64,000 nt of DNA. It comes from Euonymus europaeus. Its lineage: Eukaryota > Streptophyta > Magnoliopsida > Celastrales > Celastraceae. Location of the stretch: positions 1,190,501-1,254,500 of the forward strand of contig OY756965.1 of the NCBI GenBank assembly GCA_963580455.1, given 5' to 3'. A model generated the notes under the pieces. It worked only from the letters and a program-made list of their open reading frames with translations. It was not told where the DNA came from and did not search any database. Shown piece after piece: positions 51,601 to 61,446 of the stretch (position 1 is its first letter; the number at the start of each line of letters is the position of its first letter). The position numbers and the translations under genes are program-made.

Positions 51601-52217
51601 CCTATGGATGGGATCGAGAGTTCATTTCAATCCTTCGAGATAGCCAGTGCTAGTTATATAAAGGAAGGATTTTCCCTTCCTAATCCCCAAGTATCCAAAA
51701 CAACCAAAGCTATAGCCAGAACTATGTTGAAATTGGGATTCCATCCAGGAGAAGGCCTTGGCATAAATCACCAGGGAATTCGAAGACCAATTGAATTGGA
51801 AAAACATTCTGAAAGATGGGGTTTGGGTTATAAACCCACAAGGGCAGATTGGGAAAGATCACGATCAGAGAAGCAAGCACGACGGATAGCACGCCTGGAA
51901 GGACGAGAGTTAGAGATTAAGGAAAAACAAGTTCCTTGGCTCTATGATAGTTTTGTGTATGGAGGAATGCAGAATGGAGCGAAGTTGACTAATACTGGGG
52001 CAGTTTTTGGAAAACGGCCATTCATAAACTCAATCGATGATACTAATACAAGGATGGAGACTTTGTGTGATCAATTGATGGAATTTCAAGTCTCTATGGT
52101 GGAAGAAGGGCAAGGTTCAAAAGCTAGGCCATCCTTTGTCATTTCTCATCCTCCAGATTTCAAGCTTAGAAATTGGACCAGTCTAGAGCTTCCAGTGCCT
52201 TTCAAGAATCTGCAAGA
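48622..52217 (+). CDS. Retrotransposon gag-protease polyprotein with G-patch-like segment
   Basis: Capsid and protease part of the Tat/Ogre polyprotein; forms particles and processes the polyprotein. The open frame runs to a TAA at 52219-52221, but the predicted intron removes that stop, so the coding exon ends at 52217. Gag lies at about residues 190-345 (VHYFQDSLIGVAQRWFNGLS, YAHRWRDLAAQI). Two Cys-His knuckle variants follow (CLYHGGAPGHSTETC near 487, CKYHSGMEGHTIEEC near 591). The aspartic protease active site is LIDNGSSLNILP near 870, with LLGRPWIH downstream. A G-patch-like segment is at about 1031-1075 (MLKLGFHPGEGLGINHQG). The start may be ATG 48622 or 48637. The frame is intact. Confidence 0.93.
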
Positions 52218-52464
52218 GTAATCTCGAATGCACTACCATCGTGAGCCCAGCTCTAGGCTCTCGATTGGGTTTTTCCTTTTGTACAGAGCATGCTTTACTT
52301 ATTGCAAATAAATTGCATAGCATGGCTAATGCATGTAGTTTCATCACTTATCTTCATTCACTTTTCTTAAAATAAAGTATTCTTGTTCTGAATTCAATGT
52401 TCACTCATTTTTATTCCTTCCATTTCTCTTTTCCCAATTCTAGTTTATTTTATGTCTTTAACAG
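52218..52464 (+). other. Predicted intron between protease and reverse transcriptase
   Basis: Donor AGA|GTAATC at 52218 and acceptor TTTAACAG|GC ending at 52464, 247 bp. Removal is predicted to keep the phase (two bases before, one after) and to link the gag-pro frame to the pol frame while excising the gag-pro stop. Ogre elements are known to have an intron at this place. The donor is not a strong consensus, so partial splicing is likely. Confidence 0.8.
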
Positions 52465-52465
52465 G

Positions 52466-55400
52466 CATGAAAATGATGATAACAAAGAGGATGAGCTTAA
52501 CGAACCAGATTTTTGTGCACCTATTAGTAATATCAAACTTGATTATGAATTTGAGGATGAAATTGAAATTCTACCAGAGATGTTGAGACGAGTAAATCAA
52601 GAGAAGAAAATAATTCAGCCTCACCAAGAATTCATTGATATTATCAATTTAGGGACTGAGAAGGAGAAAAAAGAGGTGAAGGTTGGAACTGCCTTAAAAA
52701 GGGAAGAAAAAGAAAGATTGATAGATTTATTGCACAGTTATCGAGATATATTTGCTTGGTCATATCAAGACATGCCTGGGCTAGACACGAACATAGTAGT
52801 TCACAGGTTGCCATTGAAACCAGATTGTTTGCCAGTAAAACAGAAACTGAGGAGATTAAAGCCAGAGGTGTTGTTGAAAATTAGAGATGAGGTCAAAAAA
52901 CAATTTGATGCTGGCTTTTTAGCAGTATCACATTATCCTGAATGGGTGGCGAATATTGTGCCAGTTCCAAAAAAAGATGGCAAAGTCCGAATGTGTGTTG
53001 ATTACAGAGACCTTAATGGTGCGAGCCCGAAAGATAACTTCCCTCTACCTCACATTGATGTATTGGTAGACAATACTGCAGGGCATTCTACTTTCTCTTT
53101 TATGGATGGTTTTTCGGGATATAATCAGATCAGAATGGCACCAGAAGATCGTGAAAAAACGACTTTCATCACCCTTTGGGGAACCTTTTGTTATAAAGTG
53201 ATGCCATTTGGGTTGAAGAATGCAGGAGCTACATATCAAAGGGCTATGGTCACTTTGTTTCATGATATGATGCATAAGGAAATTGAGGTATATGTTGATG
53301 ATATGATAGCAAAGACAAAGGAAAGTGAAGATCACATTGTAAATCTCCAAAAGTTGTTTGGTAGATTGAGGAAACATCAATTAAAGTTAAATCCGGCCAA
53401 ATGCACATTTGGAGCTACCTCAGGAAAGTTGTTAGGATTTATTGTCAGTAAGAAAGGAATTGAAGTAGATCCTGACAAAGTTAAGGCAATTATGGAAATG
53501 CCACCACCTCGCACGGAGAAGGAGATCAGAGGATTCTTAGGAAGGTTGAATTATATTTCACGTTTCATTTCACAGTTGACAGCCACATGTGAACCCATTT
53601 TCAAATTGTTGCGCAAGAATAGTCCAACCGAGTGGAATGAAAATTGTCAAGTCGCTTTTGAGAAGATTAAGCAGTATTTACAAAATCCACCAGTGTTAAT
53701 GCCACCTGTTGCAGGAAGACCATTGATTCTTTACTTGACTATTTCAGACAGCTCAATGGGATGTATGCTTGGACAACATGATTCATCTGGGAAGATAGAG
53801 CATGCCATTTACTATTTGAGTAAGAAGTTTACAAATTGTGAGATGAACTATTCTATGCTTGAAAAAACCTGTTGTTCACTAGCATGGGTTGCTCACAGAC
53901 TTCGACAATACATGCTTTATCATACCACATGGTTGATTTCTAAAATGGATCCCATCAAGTATATTTTTGAAAAGCCATCACTCTCGGGAAGAATAGCCAA
54001 GTGGCAAATGCTATTGTCTGAATATGATATTCAGTATGTCACACGAAAGGCTATAAAAGGAAGTGCTATAGCGGACTATTTGGCGGAGCGAGCAATTGAT
54101 GACTTTCAGCCTATGATCGTTGGTTTTCCAGATAGTGATATTATGGCCTTATCCATAGAAGAGATGAGTTTGGAACAGTCTGAAAAATGGACCCTACTAT
54201 TTGATGGTGCATCTAATATGATAGGATGTGGAATTGGGGCAGCACTTATATCACCAGAGGGGAAAGTCACGCCATTTACTGCCAAATTATACTTTGAGTG
54301 TACCAATAATGTTGCTGAATATGAGGCATGTGCAATGGGGATTCAAGCAGCTATAGATGTCGGAATTAAAAGGTTACAGGTTTATGGAGACTCACAGTTA
54401 GTAATCCGACAATTGAATGATGAATGGGAAACCAAGGATTCTAAACTGGTGCCCTACTATCAGTTTATCAAAAAGATGATCAAGTCATTTGATTGGATTG
54501 AACTTGACCATATCCCAAGAGAACAAAATCAGATAGCAGATGCTTTGGCAACCCTAGCAGCAATGTTTGATTTAGATCCGCGAGGAGAAGTCCAGGTCAT
54601 TAAAATTGAGAAGAGAGAGGAAAATGCATATTGTTCAAATATAGAAGAGGAATTGGATGGTAAACCGTGGTATTATGACGTGAAGAAATACTTGGAAAGA
54701 AGAGAGTATCCCCCAGATGCCTCAGAAAATGACAAGCGCACCATACGAAGACTCTCTAGTTCCTTTCTGTTAGAAGGAAATGTGTTATATAAGAGAAGTT
54801 CAGGATTTGTACTCCTTCGATGTGTGAATATTGATGAAGCTAAACAGATTATGAAAGAGATTCATGAAGGAATTTGTGGAACTCACTCAAGTGGGTACTC
54901 GATGGCAAGGAAGATATTGCGAGCAGGCTACTATTGGCTCACTATGGAAAGGGATTGCATCAGCTATGCAATCAGATGCCACAAGTGTCAAATTTACGCT
55001 GACAAAACTCATGTTCCAGTGAACCCCCTACATGTATTAGCAGCCCCATGGCCATTTTCTATGTGGGGTTTAGATGTTATTGGCCCAATTGAGCCAAAAG
55101 CTTCCAATGGACATCGCTTCATTCTAGTCGCGATTGATTATTTTACAAAGTGGGTGGAAGCAAATTCGTATGCTAATGTGACAAGTAATGTCATCGTTCG
55201 ATTTTTGAGGAAAGATATTGTTTGTCGCTATGGGGTTCCTGAAAGGATCATTACTGACAATGGCACAAATTTCAATAGCAGGATAATGAATGATTTTTGT
55301 AAGCAGTTTAAGATCAAACATCATAATTCATCTCCTTATCGTCCTAAGATGAATGGGGCTGTTGAGGCAGCTAACAAAAATATTAAGAAGATCATTCAAA

Positions 55401-55915
55401 AGATGACAGAAAATTACAAAGATTGGCACGAAAAGCTTCCCTTTGCTTTATACGGATATCGGACTTCTGTGCGCACTTCCACTGGTGAAAGTCCTTTTGC
55501 TCTAGTATATGGAACAGAAGCAGTTATTCCTGTTGAAGTGGAAATTCCTTCACTAAGAGTGGTGGTAGAGGCCAACTTGGAGGAGACAGAATGGGTTCGA
55601 AGTCGATATGAACATTTAAATTTTATCGAGGAGAGGAGATTGGGGGCCCTTTGTAGAGGACAACTTTATCAAAAACGAATGGTAAGAGCACATCATAAGA
55701 AAGTGCGCCTTCGTTGTTTCAGAGAAGGAGATTTAGTATTAAAAATGATCCAACCACCTCAAAAAGATCATCGAGGAAAATGGACTCCTACTTATGAAGG
55801 ACCATATGTGGTGAAGAAATCATTCTCTGGTGGAGCAGTAGTTTTGACAAAAATGGATGGCGATGATCTTTCTCATCCTGTGAATGCCGATGTCCTGAAG
55901 CGATATTATGCATAA
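52466..55915 (+). CDS. Retrotransposon pol: reverse transcriptase, two RNase H domains, integrase
   Basis: Copies the element RNA into DNA and inserts it. 1,149 codons, intact. Reverse transcriptase starts near residue 80 (PVPKKDGKVRMCVDYRDLN, FSFMDGFSGYNQI), catalytic YVDD near 275. The first RNase H follows at about 425-560 (AIYYLSKKFTNCEMNYS). A second RNase H, typical of the Tat lineage, is at about 570-700 (WTLLFDGASN, NNVAEYEACAMG, GDSQLVI, REQNQIADALATLA). Integrase has the HHCC zinc finger (near 799-835, CHKC) and the DDE core: D in GLDVIG (about 868), D in TDNGTNF (about 930), E in AVEAANK (about 966). No chromodomain was seen. The first 23 residues of the ATG-started open frame (from 52397) come from the intron, so that ATG is not the preferred start. 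Confidence 0.95.
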   Translation, partial: HENDDNKEDELNEPDFCAPISNIKLDYEFEDEIEILPEMLRRVNQEKKIIQPHQEFIDIINLGTEKEKKEVKVGTALKREEKERLIDLLHSYRDIFAWSYQDMPGLDTNIVVHRLPLKPDCLPVKQKLRRLKPEVLLKIRDEVKKQFDAGFLAVSHYPEWVANIVPVPKKDGKVRMCVDYRDLNGASPKDNFPLPHIDVLVDNTAGHSTFSFMDGFSGYNQIRMAPEDREKTTFITLWGTFCYKVMPFGLKNAGATYQRAMVTLFHDMMHKEIEVYVDDMIAKTKESEDHIVNLQKLFGRLRKHQLKLNPAKCTFGATSGKLLGFIVSKKGIEVDPDKVKAIMEMPPPRTEKEIRGFLGRLNYISRFISQLTATCEPIFKLLRKNSPTEWNENCQVAFEKIKQYLQNPPVLMPPVAGRPLILYLTISDSSMGCMLGQHDSSGKIEHAIYYLSKKFTNCEMNYSMLEKTCCSLAWVAHRLRQYMLYHTTWLISKMDPIKYIFEKPSLSGRIAKWQMLLSEYDIQYVTRKAIKGSAIADYLAERAIDDFQPMIVGFPDSDIMALSIEEMSLEQSEKWTLLFDGASNMIGCGIGAALISPEGKVTPFTAKLYFECTNNVAEYEACAMGIQAAIDVGIKRLQVYGDSQLVIRQLNDEWETKDSKLVPYYQFIKKMIKSFDWIELDHIPREQNQIADALATLAAMFDLDPRGEVQVIKIEKREENAYCSNIEEELDGKPWYYDVKKYLERREYPPDASENDKRTIRRLSSSFLLEGNVLYKRSSGFVLLRCVNIDEAKQIMKEIHEGICGTHSSGYSMARKILRAGYYWLTMERDCISYAIRCHKCQIYADKTHVPVNPLHVLAAPWPFSMWGLDVIGPIEPKASNGHRFILVAIDYFTKWVEANSYANVTSNVIVRFLRKDIVCRYGVPERIITDNGTNFNSRIMNDFCKQFKIKHHNSSPYRPKMNGAVEAANKNIKKIIQKMTENYKDWHEKLPFALYGYRTSVRTSTGESPFALVYGTEAVIPVEVEIPSLRVVVEANLEETEWVRSRYEHLNFIEERRLGALCRGQLYQKRMVRAHHKKVRLRCFREGDLVLKMIQPPQKDHRGKWTPTYEGPYVVKKSFSGGAVVLTKMDGDDLSHPVNADVLKRYYA

Positions 55916-57040
55916 AAAAAAAAGAGAAAAAAACAAAACAAACAAAACAAAACAAAAAAAAAAAGAAAAAAGAAAAAAAGAAGAAATATGCTAAAGTGAA
56001 AACCCTTTTGGGCGCTTTAGGCAAGAAGCTATCAAGGATGGCTGGAAGACATTCGGTTAGAATCCACAAATGGTCAAGTAAAGACAGATGTATTTCAGAA
56101 TACAGTGAGCGGCCAGTGGGGTTTGACTACGGGTTCAATGCTTATCAAAGTTCATGATTGAATTCGACAATTGCGAAGTAGGTGCACACAAAAACTGGGG
56201 CAGTTTTTGCGCAGAGTCTGGGTTTAGTCATTGAGTGCTTGTAAAAGAAATTCTATTTTTCTAAATTTCTTGAGCCTTCATATGTATATATTCTTCCTGA
56301 AAGGAATTGTTTCAGCTCTCTATCTACCTTTTTTCAATAAATACTCAGTAAATGATTATTCATAATCCTTTGTTTCATTTGCTAGCCTTTCCACAAAACT
56401 TCTTGTACATATATTCTCTTAAATATTTTGCTTCTCATGTGCATAGCCATGCTGTTAAATTTATTGAGAATAAGTTTTGACATAAATATGTGGAAAACAA
56501 GTGCATTAGAAGATTGTTCTTAGCAAGGAATTGACAGGATTTGGTACTCTGGATTGATAAAGAGCTAAGAGAAATCAGGGGATATGACAAATCGACAAAG
56601 AGATCACCAAAAGACGGTTTAAAGGCATTTGCTGGTGGAAAACCTTGTACAAGGGGTGTGCTTTTATCTATGGAAATATGGAATCAGGATTCATGCAACA
56701 GATTTCTTCCCTAGTTGGAGTACCAAGAATCTTGATAAATTCTCCAAGTGGGCGACTGCATTTTCTCCAGGATCACGAAATAAGTGAAGGCCCGACAGTA
56801 ACTATGGACCATGATCACAAAAACAGTTGACAGTTATAGAAATATTCACACTTTAACGATTCGTGATTGTGCAAGTACAAGGGATGACGGATGACAGATG
56901 ATAAGGGACCATGTATGATAGCATCATTTGCATCGTTTGCATCATTTGCATGTTTTCATTTCTCATATTAATAGAAAATGGGATAGTTACAACATGAGGA
57001 TAACTTTGCCAAGAATTTCTTACACATTCAAGTATTTGTT
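55916..57040 (+). other. 3' non-coding region of the retrotransposon
   Basis: Begins with an A-rich tract (about 55913-55985). No gene supported. A short open frame at 56645-56830 has no recognised content. A CATCATTTGCATCGTTTGC-like repeat lies at about 56926-56952. Confidence 0.6.
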
Positions 57041-57250
57041 TAGCCAAGCCGGGAGTGGCGCAATGATCCCGAGCACTTTCATTTTTCTCTTTAGTTTAGC
57101 CAAGCCGGAATGGCGCAATGATTCCGAGCACTTTTCCGTTTTATTTGTTCAGCCAAGCCGGGAGTGGCGCAATGATCCCGAGCACTTTTATTTTCCCCTT
57201 CAGTTTAGTTAAGCCGGGAATGACACATTGATCCCGAGCTCCTTTCATGT
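57041..57250 (+). repeat. Tandem repeats in the element's 3' non-coding region
   Basis: Four units of about 53-56 bp starting at 57041, 57097, 57150 and 57206, each built on AGCCAAGCCGGGAGTGGCGC followed by AATGATCCCGAGCACTTTT and a T-rich spacer. The fourth is the most diverged (TTAAGCCGGGAATGACACAT). They are not palindromic and have no unique spacers, so they are not a CRISPR array. Confidence 0.9.
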
Positions 57251-57360
57251 CCTTCATCACGATCAAGTCGTAGATCACCTAAAGAGATTGTATTTTTTAT
57301 ATGTACCAAATAAAATCGATTTACTACACCTTTGTGCGCCATTTACTTCGTAAAAGTCAC

Positions 57361-57375
57361 ACAAAGGGGGGCAGC
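57361..57375 (+). other. Polypurine tract
   Basis: ACAAAGGGGGGCAGC directly before the TG of the 3' LTR. It is the expected primer for plus-strand DNA synthesis. Confidence 0.85.
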
Positions 57376-59127
57376 TGTAGTACCCGATTTTTGTCCGGAT
57401 AAGACTTATTTGGTCATATAAAAAATCATTGTTTAAAAATAAATTAAATTGGTATGAAAAAGCCCAAGTTCGTTGGCAAACTAGGTCCATTTTCACAAGC
57501 CCAATAAATCAAGTCCAAAAGCAAATAAAAATAATAAAATAAATAAAGGGGAAGTTCGGTTGGGATTCTTGATCTTTTTGTTAGTTTCCTTCTCCATCTC
57601 AAAAACCTCTCCTCAATCCTATTGTTGTTACACTAACCATCTTTCTCTTATCTTTATCTAACCCTCCCTCACCTATAAATATGAGAGACTTTTAGGAAAA
57701 GGGGGGACTTCTTTTTGGCCGGACCTCTCTTGGAGCATGCCCTCTCACCCACTTTCTATAATCACCACCAATTGTACGTCTCTTTTTAATCCTCTTTCTA
57801 CTTCTTAGCCGCTCTATCACTCTCTGCTGCACCTTTTTGACATGTGCTTTCTCCTCTCTCTACAATACTATCACTTGATCTTCCTTTCTCAGGTCACTTA
57901 TTTCATCATAATTTCTTATTCGTATTCACACGTGAAGCTAGCTTGCTGAATATATGTGTAGTGCCGCGCATGTTAGTGAATGAATACACTTATATATATG
58001 CATCTATCTATATATACTTATGGTAAGGTGGTGTTAACGTGTTGTGTGCATATATTATTATATATTAATATATCAATATATTATGTTGTATATGATGTTT
58101 CTGTGTAGATGTACTTTATGTATATATTTGATGTTGTATCTGAATATGTATTATGTATAGATATGGATTGGTGGTGCTCCATGTATATGATGTTGTGCCT
58201 TGTATACACACTTACATAATGTGTTGTGCTTTGTATATATGCGTATATGTATTATATAAGTGACGTTGTACAATAACGTGCATGTATGGATATTGTTTTC
58301 GGGTGTTAGGTTTTGTATTTAGAATAGTTTGGTAAGTCAATAGTTGATTCTTAGCAAATTACCGAAATCAAATTCCATAAGTTGGAATTTTAAGGATTCA
58401 ATACCATAAGTTGGTGCCTTTTTTAAAACCTACCAAAAGTTGGTAACGAATTTGCGTTGGTAATAAATAAACCATTTATTTTCGATATTCTACGAATAAT
58501 TGGTTTTTTTTTCTTTTTAATGAAATTAATTTATTTTTTTTTTTTCCTTATGGTCAATAGTTGACCCAAACTTTTTCTTTAAAAATCTTTCCAAAAAACT
58601 ATCATAAGTTGATAGTGTTTCAAAAATCAAATTTAACTATCATAAGTTGATAGTGTTTCAAAAATCAAATTTCTTTTAAAACTATCATAAGTTGATTGTG
58701 TTTTACAAAACCTTTTTTATTTAAAATGGGCAATGTTTTCCTACACAAAAATAGCTTTGCTACTCATCTAAAATTATTTCATGTTTCTTGCATAGAAATT
58801 ATGAGAATTAAAGATGAGACACCAATTTTTAAAACAAACTCTATCATTTTTTTTATGTCTTGCAAAGAGCAAGCTTTCGTAGGGTAGTCATCTAATTAAT
58901 AAGGTAACTGTTTTCAAACAGGTGTTATGGGGTGCTAATACCTTCCTCATGCTCAATCGACCCCCGTTCCCTTTTTCTCTGGTTCGCAGGTTTTTTTTTG
59001 GTGTCCAATTGCACCTTAAATCAATTGGTGGCGACTCTTGAGTTTTTTTTATATATTTTTGTGTTACGAAATAATATTATTTTACAGGAGTATTTCGCCG
59101 ATCCGCGTCGTGACCCCGGTTGCGACA
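57376..59127 (+). repeat. 3' LTR of the Tat/Ogre-type element
   Basis: A 1,752-bp LTR with TG..CA ends, nearly identical to the 5' LTR. The TATA box copy is at 57674-57681. Transcription from it would run toward the CLE gene at 60028. Confidence 0.97.
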
Positions 59128-59132
59128 ACCTT

Positions 59133-60027
59133 AAATCATAAAACCCCAAATTATAAATCTTAAACTGGCCATAACTCTAAACAATTTATGAGGGTTGACC
59201 AATTTAACTTTAATTAATTAATTAATCTTAAGTGGGATTACTTTTGTTGCTGTCTCTGCACCTAAAAAAAGATCAACACTTTGATCCTTCTTTGATCTAG
59301 ATTAATGCCATCTTCAACATCACATCATGGTTTTAAAGACAATAGAAAGTCCTCAACTTTGCGATCATAATCTGGACTTTGACTTAATCCAACTATTAAA
59401 TTAATAGTTGCTCTTGCTTCCAATGATGCTTATTGGCTAGGCAGCTGGACTTTCTCTTCTCTCTCTCTCTCTCTATATATATATGTGTATATATGTATAT
59501 ACATGTGTGTGGCCTCACTGTTCCTGGTGACATGCAGTGCAATCGTGCGTCCCACGTTGTATCTCTCGCTCTATATATTATATTGATCTTTATGTTAAAG
59601 GGCTTCTCACTTCAGCGCGTCGGCGCCATTAGACCCTTGAATTAAACTGTTCTTTGAAAAATCCCAGAAAGAACCGTTTATTACAGTTTTACATTACAAA
59701 ATGTATCAATTTCAGCCCGATAAGAGTGGGCATTTTAGTCAATATACTAGCCCCTTTGCTTCCCTTTCCCTCCAAGTTTGACATACGTGTTCGTGCACAA
59801 TGTAATTCTACTTTGACGACCCAGACCACCGCCATTTTGACCCACTATTCGAAATAATGGGAGAAATCTGAAGCACAAACGAACTTAACTACTCAAGATG
59901 GACCAACCACCTCTACAGGCTCTACTCCGTGTCTCCGTCCACATCCATATATACTTAATGACCAACCATCTAGGCCATATAACTTAATTTGCTCTCTCTC
60001 TCTCTCTCTCTCGACATTCCTTGAAAT
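59133..60027. other. Intergenic, upstream region of the CLE gene
   Basis: About 0.9 kb between the retrotransposon and the CLE start codon. It contains a CT run ending in TA repeats near 59455-59480 and a second CT run at 59992-60012 just before the ATG. No other gene seen. Confidence 0.5.
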
Positions 60028-60249
60028 ATGAATCGCTATCGTCTTTGCTTCTTCTTTGTAACTCTTCTCCTTTTCTTTAGTACTGCAAGTACCACTCGAG
60101 CGATCCGTACAAGCTTTCCCAGCCATTCCTCGGAAAACTCGCAACAAATCTTTCATCGTCCGTCAGTTAGCGGTACTACTTCCTCACCGGAAGAGTTTGA
60201 GTCCAAGCGAAGGGTTCCGACCGGATCAAACCCGTTGCACAACAAGTGA
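60028..60249 (+). CDS. CLE-family signalling peptide precursor
   Basis: Small secreted peptide hormone precursor, 73 residues, one exon. A hydrophobic signal peptide covers about residues 1-25 (CFFFVTLLLFF, then STTRA). A variable serine-rich region follows. The C-terminus has the 12-residue CLE motif RRVPTGSNPLHN at 61-72, followed by one extra lysine. Conserved CLE positions (R1, P4, G6, N8, P9, L10, H11, N12 of the motif) are present. Family members are processed to a 12-13 residue arabinosylated peptide that binds CLV1-type receptor kinases in the apoplast. The serine before NPLHN (GSNP) resembles CLE20-type peptides rather than the common GPNP. The ATG at 60028 is preceded by a CT repeat. 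Which CLE subclass, and so which tissue, cannot be told from sequence alone. Confidence 0.92.
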   Translation: MNRYRLCFFFVTLLLFFSTASTTRAIRTSFPSHSSENSQQIFHRPSVSGTTSSPEEFESKRRVPTGSNPLHNK

Positions 60250-60433
60250 GGATCGATGATTCATGATATATGTTGGGATCTCACGGAGACTCATTTTCAG
60301 ATATGGTAGCATTATAGCATATATACATATCATGTTATACACCTCTAGATAATTAATACATAGGTCATTAGATGTCCAGAGATCGAGGTCGTACAGAAGA
60401 TACATATATAGAAATGAATTTTGTTTCAAACCC

Positions 60434-60464
<31 letters not shown>

Positions 60465-61414
60465 ACTTTGAGTTACAATATTTGTATGAGTATAGTTTAT
60501 GAGAGAGTCATGATATTCTATATATTTATACAGGTTAATTTTTCCTTGTGTTTGTTTCTGAAACCTAGCCCAAGCTAACTAGGGATCTTTTATGAGTTCA
60601 ATTAATAAAGGAACAACCTTTAGGGGTCGTAGAGAGATGATGGATTTGAAGTTGCAGCTTCATGATATAGTCTCTCTCAGATGACCCGGTAAGCTAGTTT
60701 TCTGACTGGAAGATATGAGTTGCAGTTTCATTTTATACAACCATGCAAAGTTTGTCAATGTTGGACAGCCAGCACTTACAGCTTTTACATTATTATATAA
60801 TTGTAGAGGTCCTCTTGAATGTAATAATTGTACGATTTTTTTTTAATGAAGGGTATTTATAGTTTAATTTATACAACGGTTACAACTGCAAAGAGACAAT
60901 AATCGTCTTAGAATTTACGTCATAGTGGTGCATCAAAACTACCGATACTATGCCATTAGATAATACATTATCTAGTACACCGACACACCTGAGTCTTGAG
61001 GGGTTGGGGCTCTGAGGTAGGGGCCCTTTTAAATAATAAAAATTAAAGATGACTTAAATGAGTTGATTTTTTTTTTTATTTTTTAACTTCAAATGGATTG
61101 AGAGTTATTGAGCTTTTTTTTTCTTCCCCTAAATGACGCTTAAATGAGTTTAAGAGTAATACAATAGTAATTATTTTTTAAAAAAAGTAGGGGTCTTGAG
61201 GATTTGAGTGTCTTGGGCGGCAACCCATATATAGGAGTGACAAAACTCTATTCGATCGGGATGACCGATTTGTTTGATTCGAATTAAACCAAATTTAAAT
61301 ATAAGTTATATGTTCGAAATCCAGATCCAAACACAAAAATTTTATTCGATTTAAAATCGGATTCAAATCTTAATACAATAAAATATCTTTACAGTGATGC
61401 TCTATATAGGAATA
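60250..61414. other. 3' flank of the CLE gene and intergenic DNA
   Basis: Includes a TA microsatellite at about 60433-60460. Text at 60985-61215 (TTGAGGGGTTGGGGCTCTGAG, TTAAATGAGTTGA) resembles 9630-9740. No gene seen. Confidence 0.45.
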
Positions 61415-61446
61415 CTAGCGTCACTCCCGTGCGTTGCACGGGAGTG
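61415..61446 (-). mobile_element. Helitron-like 3' terminus
   Basis: On the minus strand the sequence reads an 11-bp-stem hairpin (CACTCCCGTGC, loop AAC, GCACGGGAGTG; plus-strand 61422-61446), three bases, then CTAG, followed by T. A hairpin shortly before CTRR and insertion next to T is the Helitron 3'-end pattern. The body would lie to the right, in the plus coordinates. The 5' TC end was not found in the window. Confidence 0.6.

Larger units (their letters stand above)
43912..59127 (+). mobile_element. Full-length Ty3/gypsy LTR retrotransposon, Tat/Ogre type
   Basis: A 15,216-bp element flanked by the perfect duplication ACCTT (43907-43911 and 59128-59132). In order: 5' LTR 43912-45661, primer-binding site 45664, an extra ORF1 (46282-48354, one internal stop), gag-protease ORF (48622-52217 up to the intron), intron 52218-52464, pol ORF (52466-55915), long 3' non-coding region with tandem repeats, polypurine tract at 57361-57375, 3' LTR 57376-59127. 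The size, the extra ORF upstream of gag, the intron between protease and reverse transcriptase and the second RNase H are together diagnostic of the Tat/Ogre lineage. The two LTRs differ by three substitutions and a poly-T length change, so the insertion is recent. It could be mobile if ORF1 is dispensable or supplied elsewhere. Confidence 0.95.

Noticed and set aside
52397..52465. ATG at 52397 as start of pol
   Set aside because: The first 23 codons lie in the predicted intron and have no pol homology; the acceptor at 52464 gives an in-frame junction.
57041..57250. Evenly spaced repeats as a CRISPR array
   Set aside because: Units are contiguous tandem repeats in a plant retrotransposon; no unique spacers and wrong organism type.
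59433..59645. Open frame starting MARQLDFLFSLSLS
   Set aside because: Translates a CT and TA microsatellite; no supporting features.
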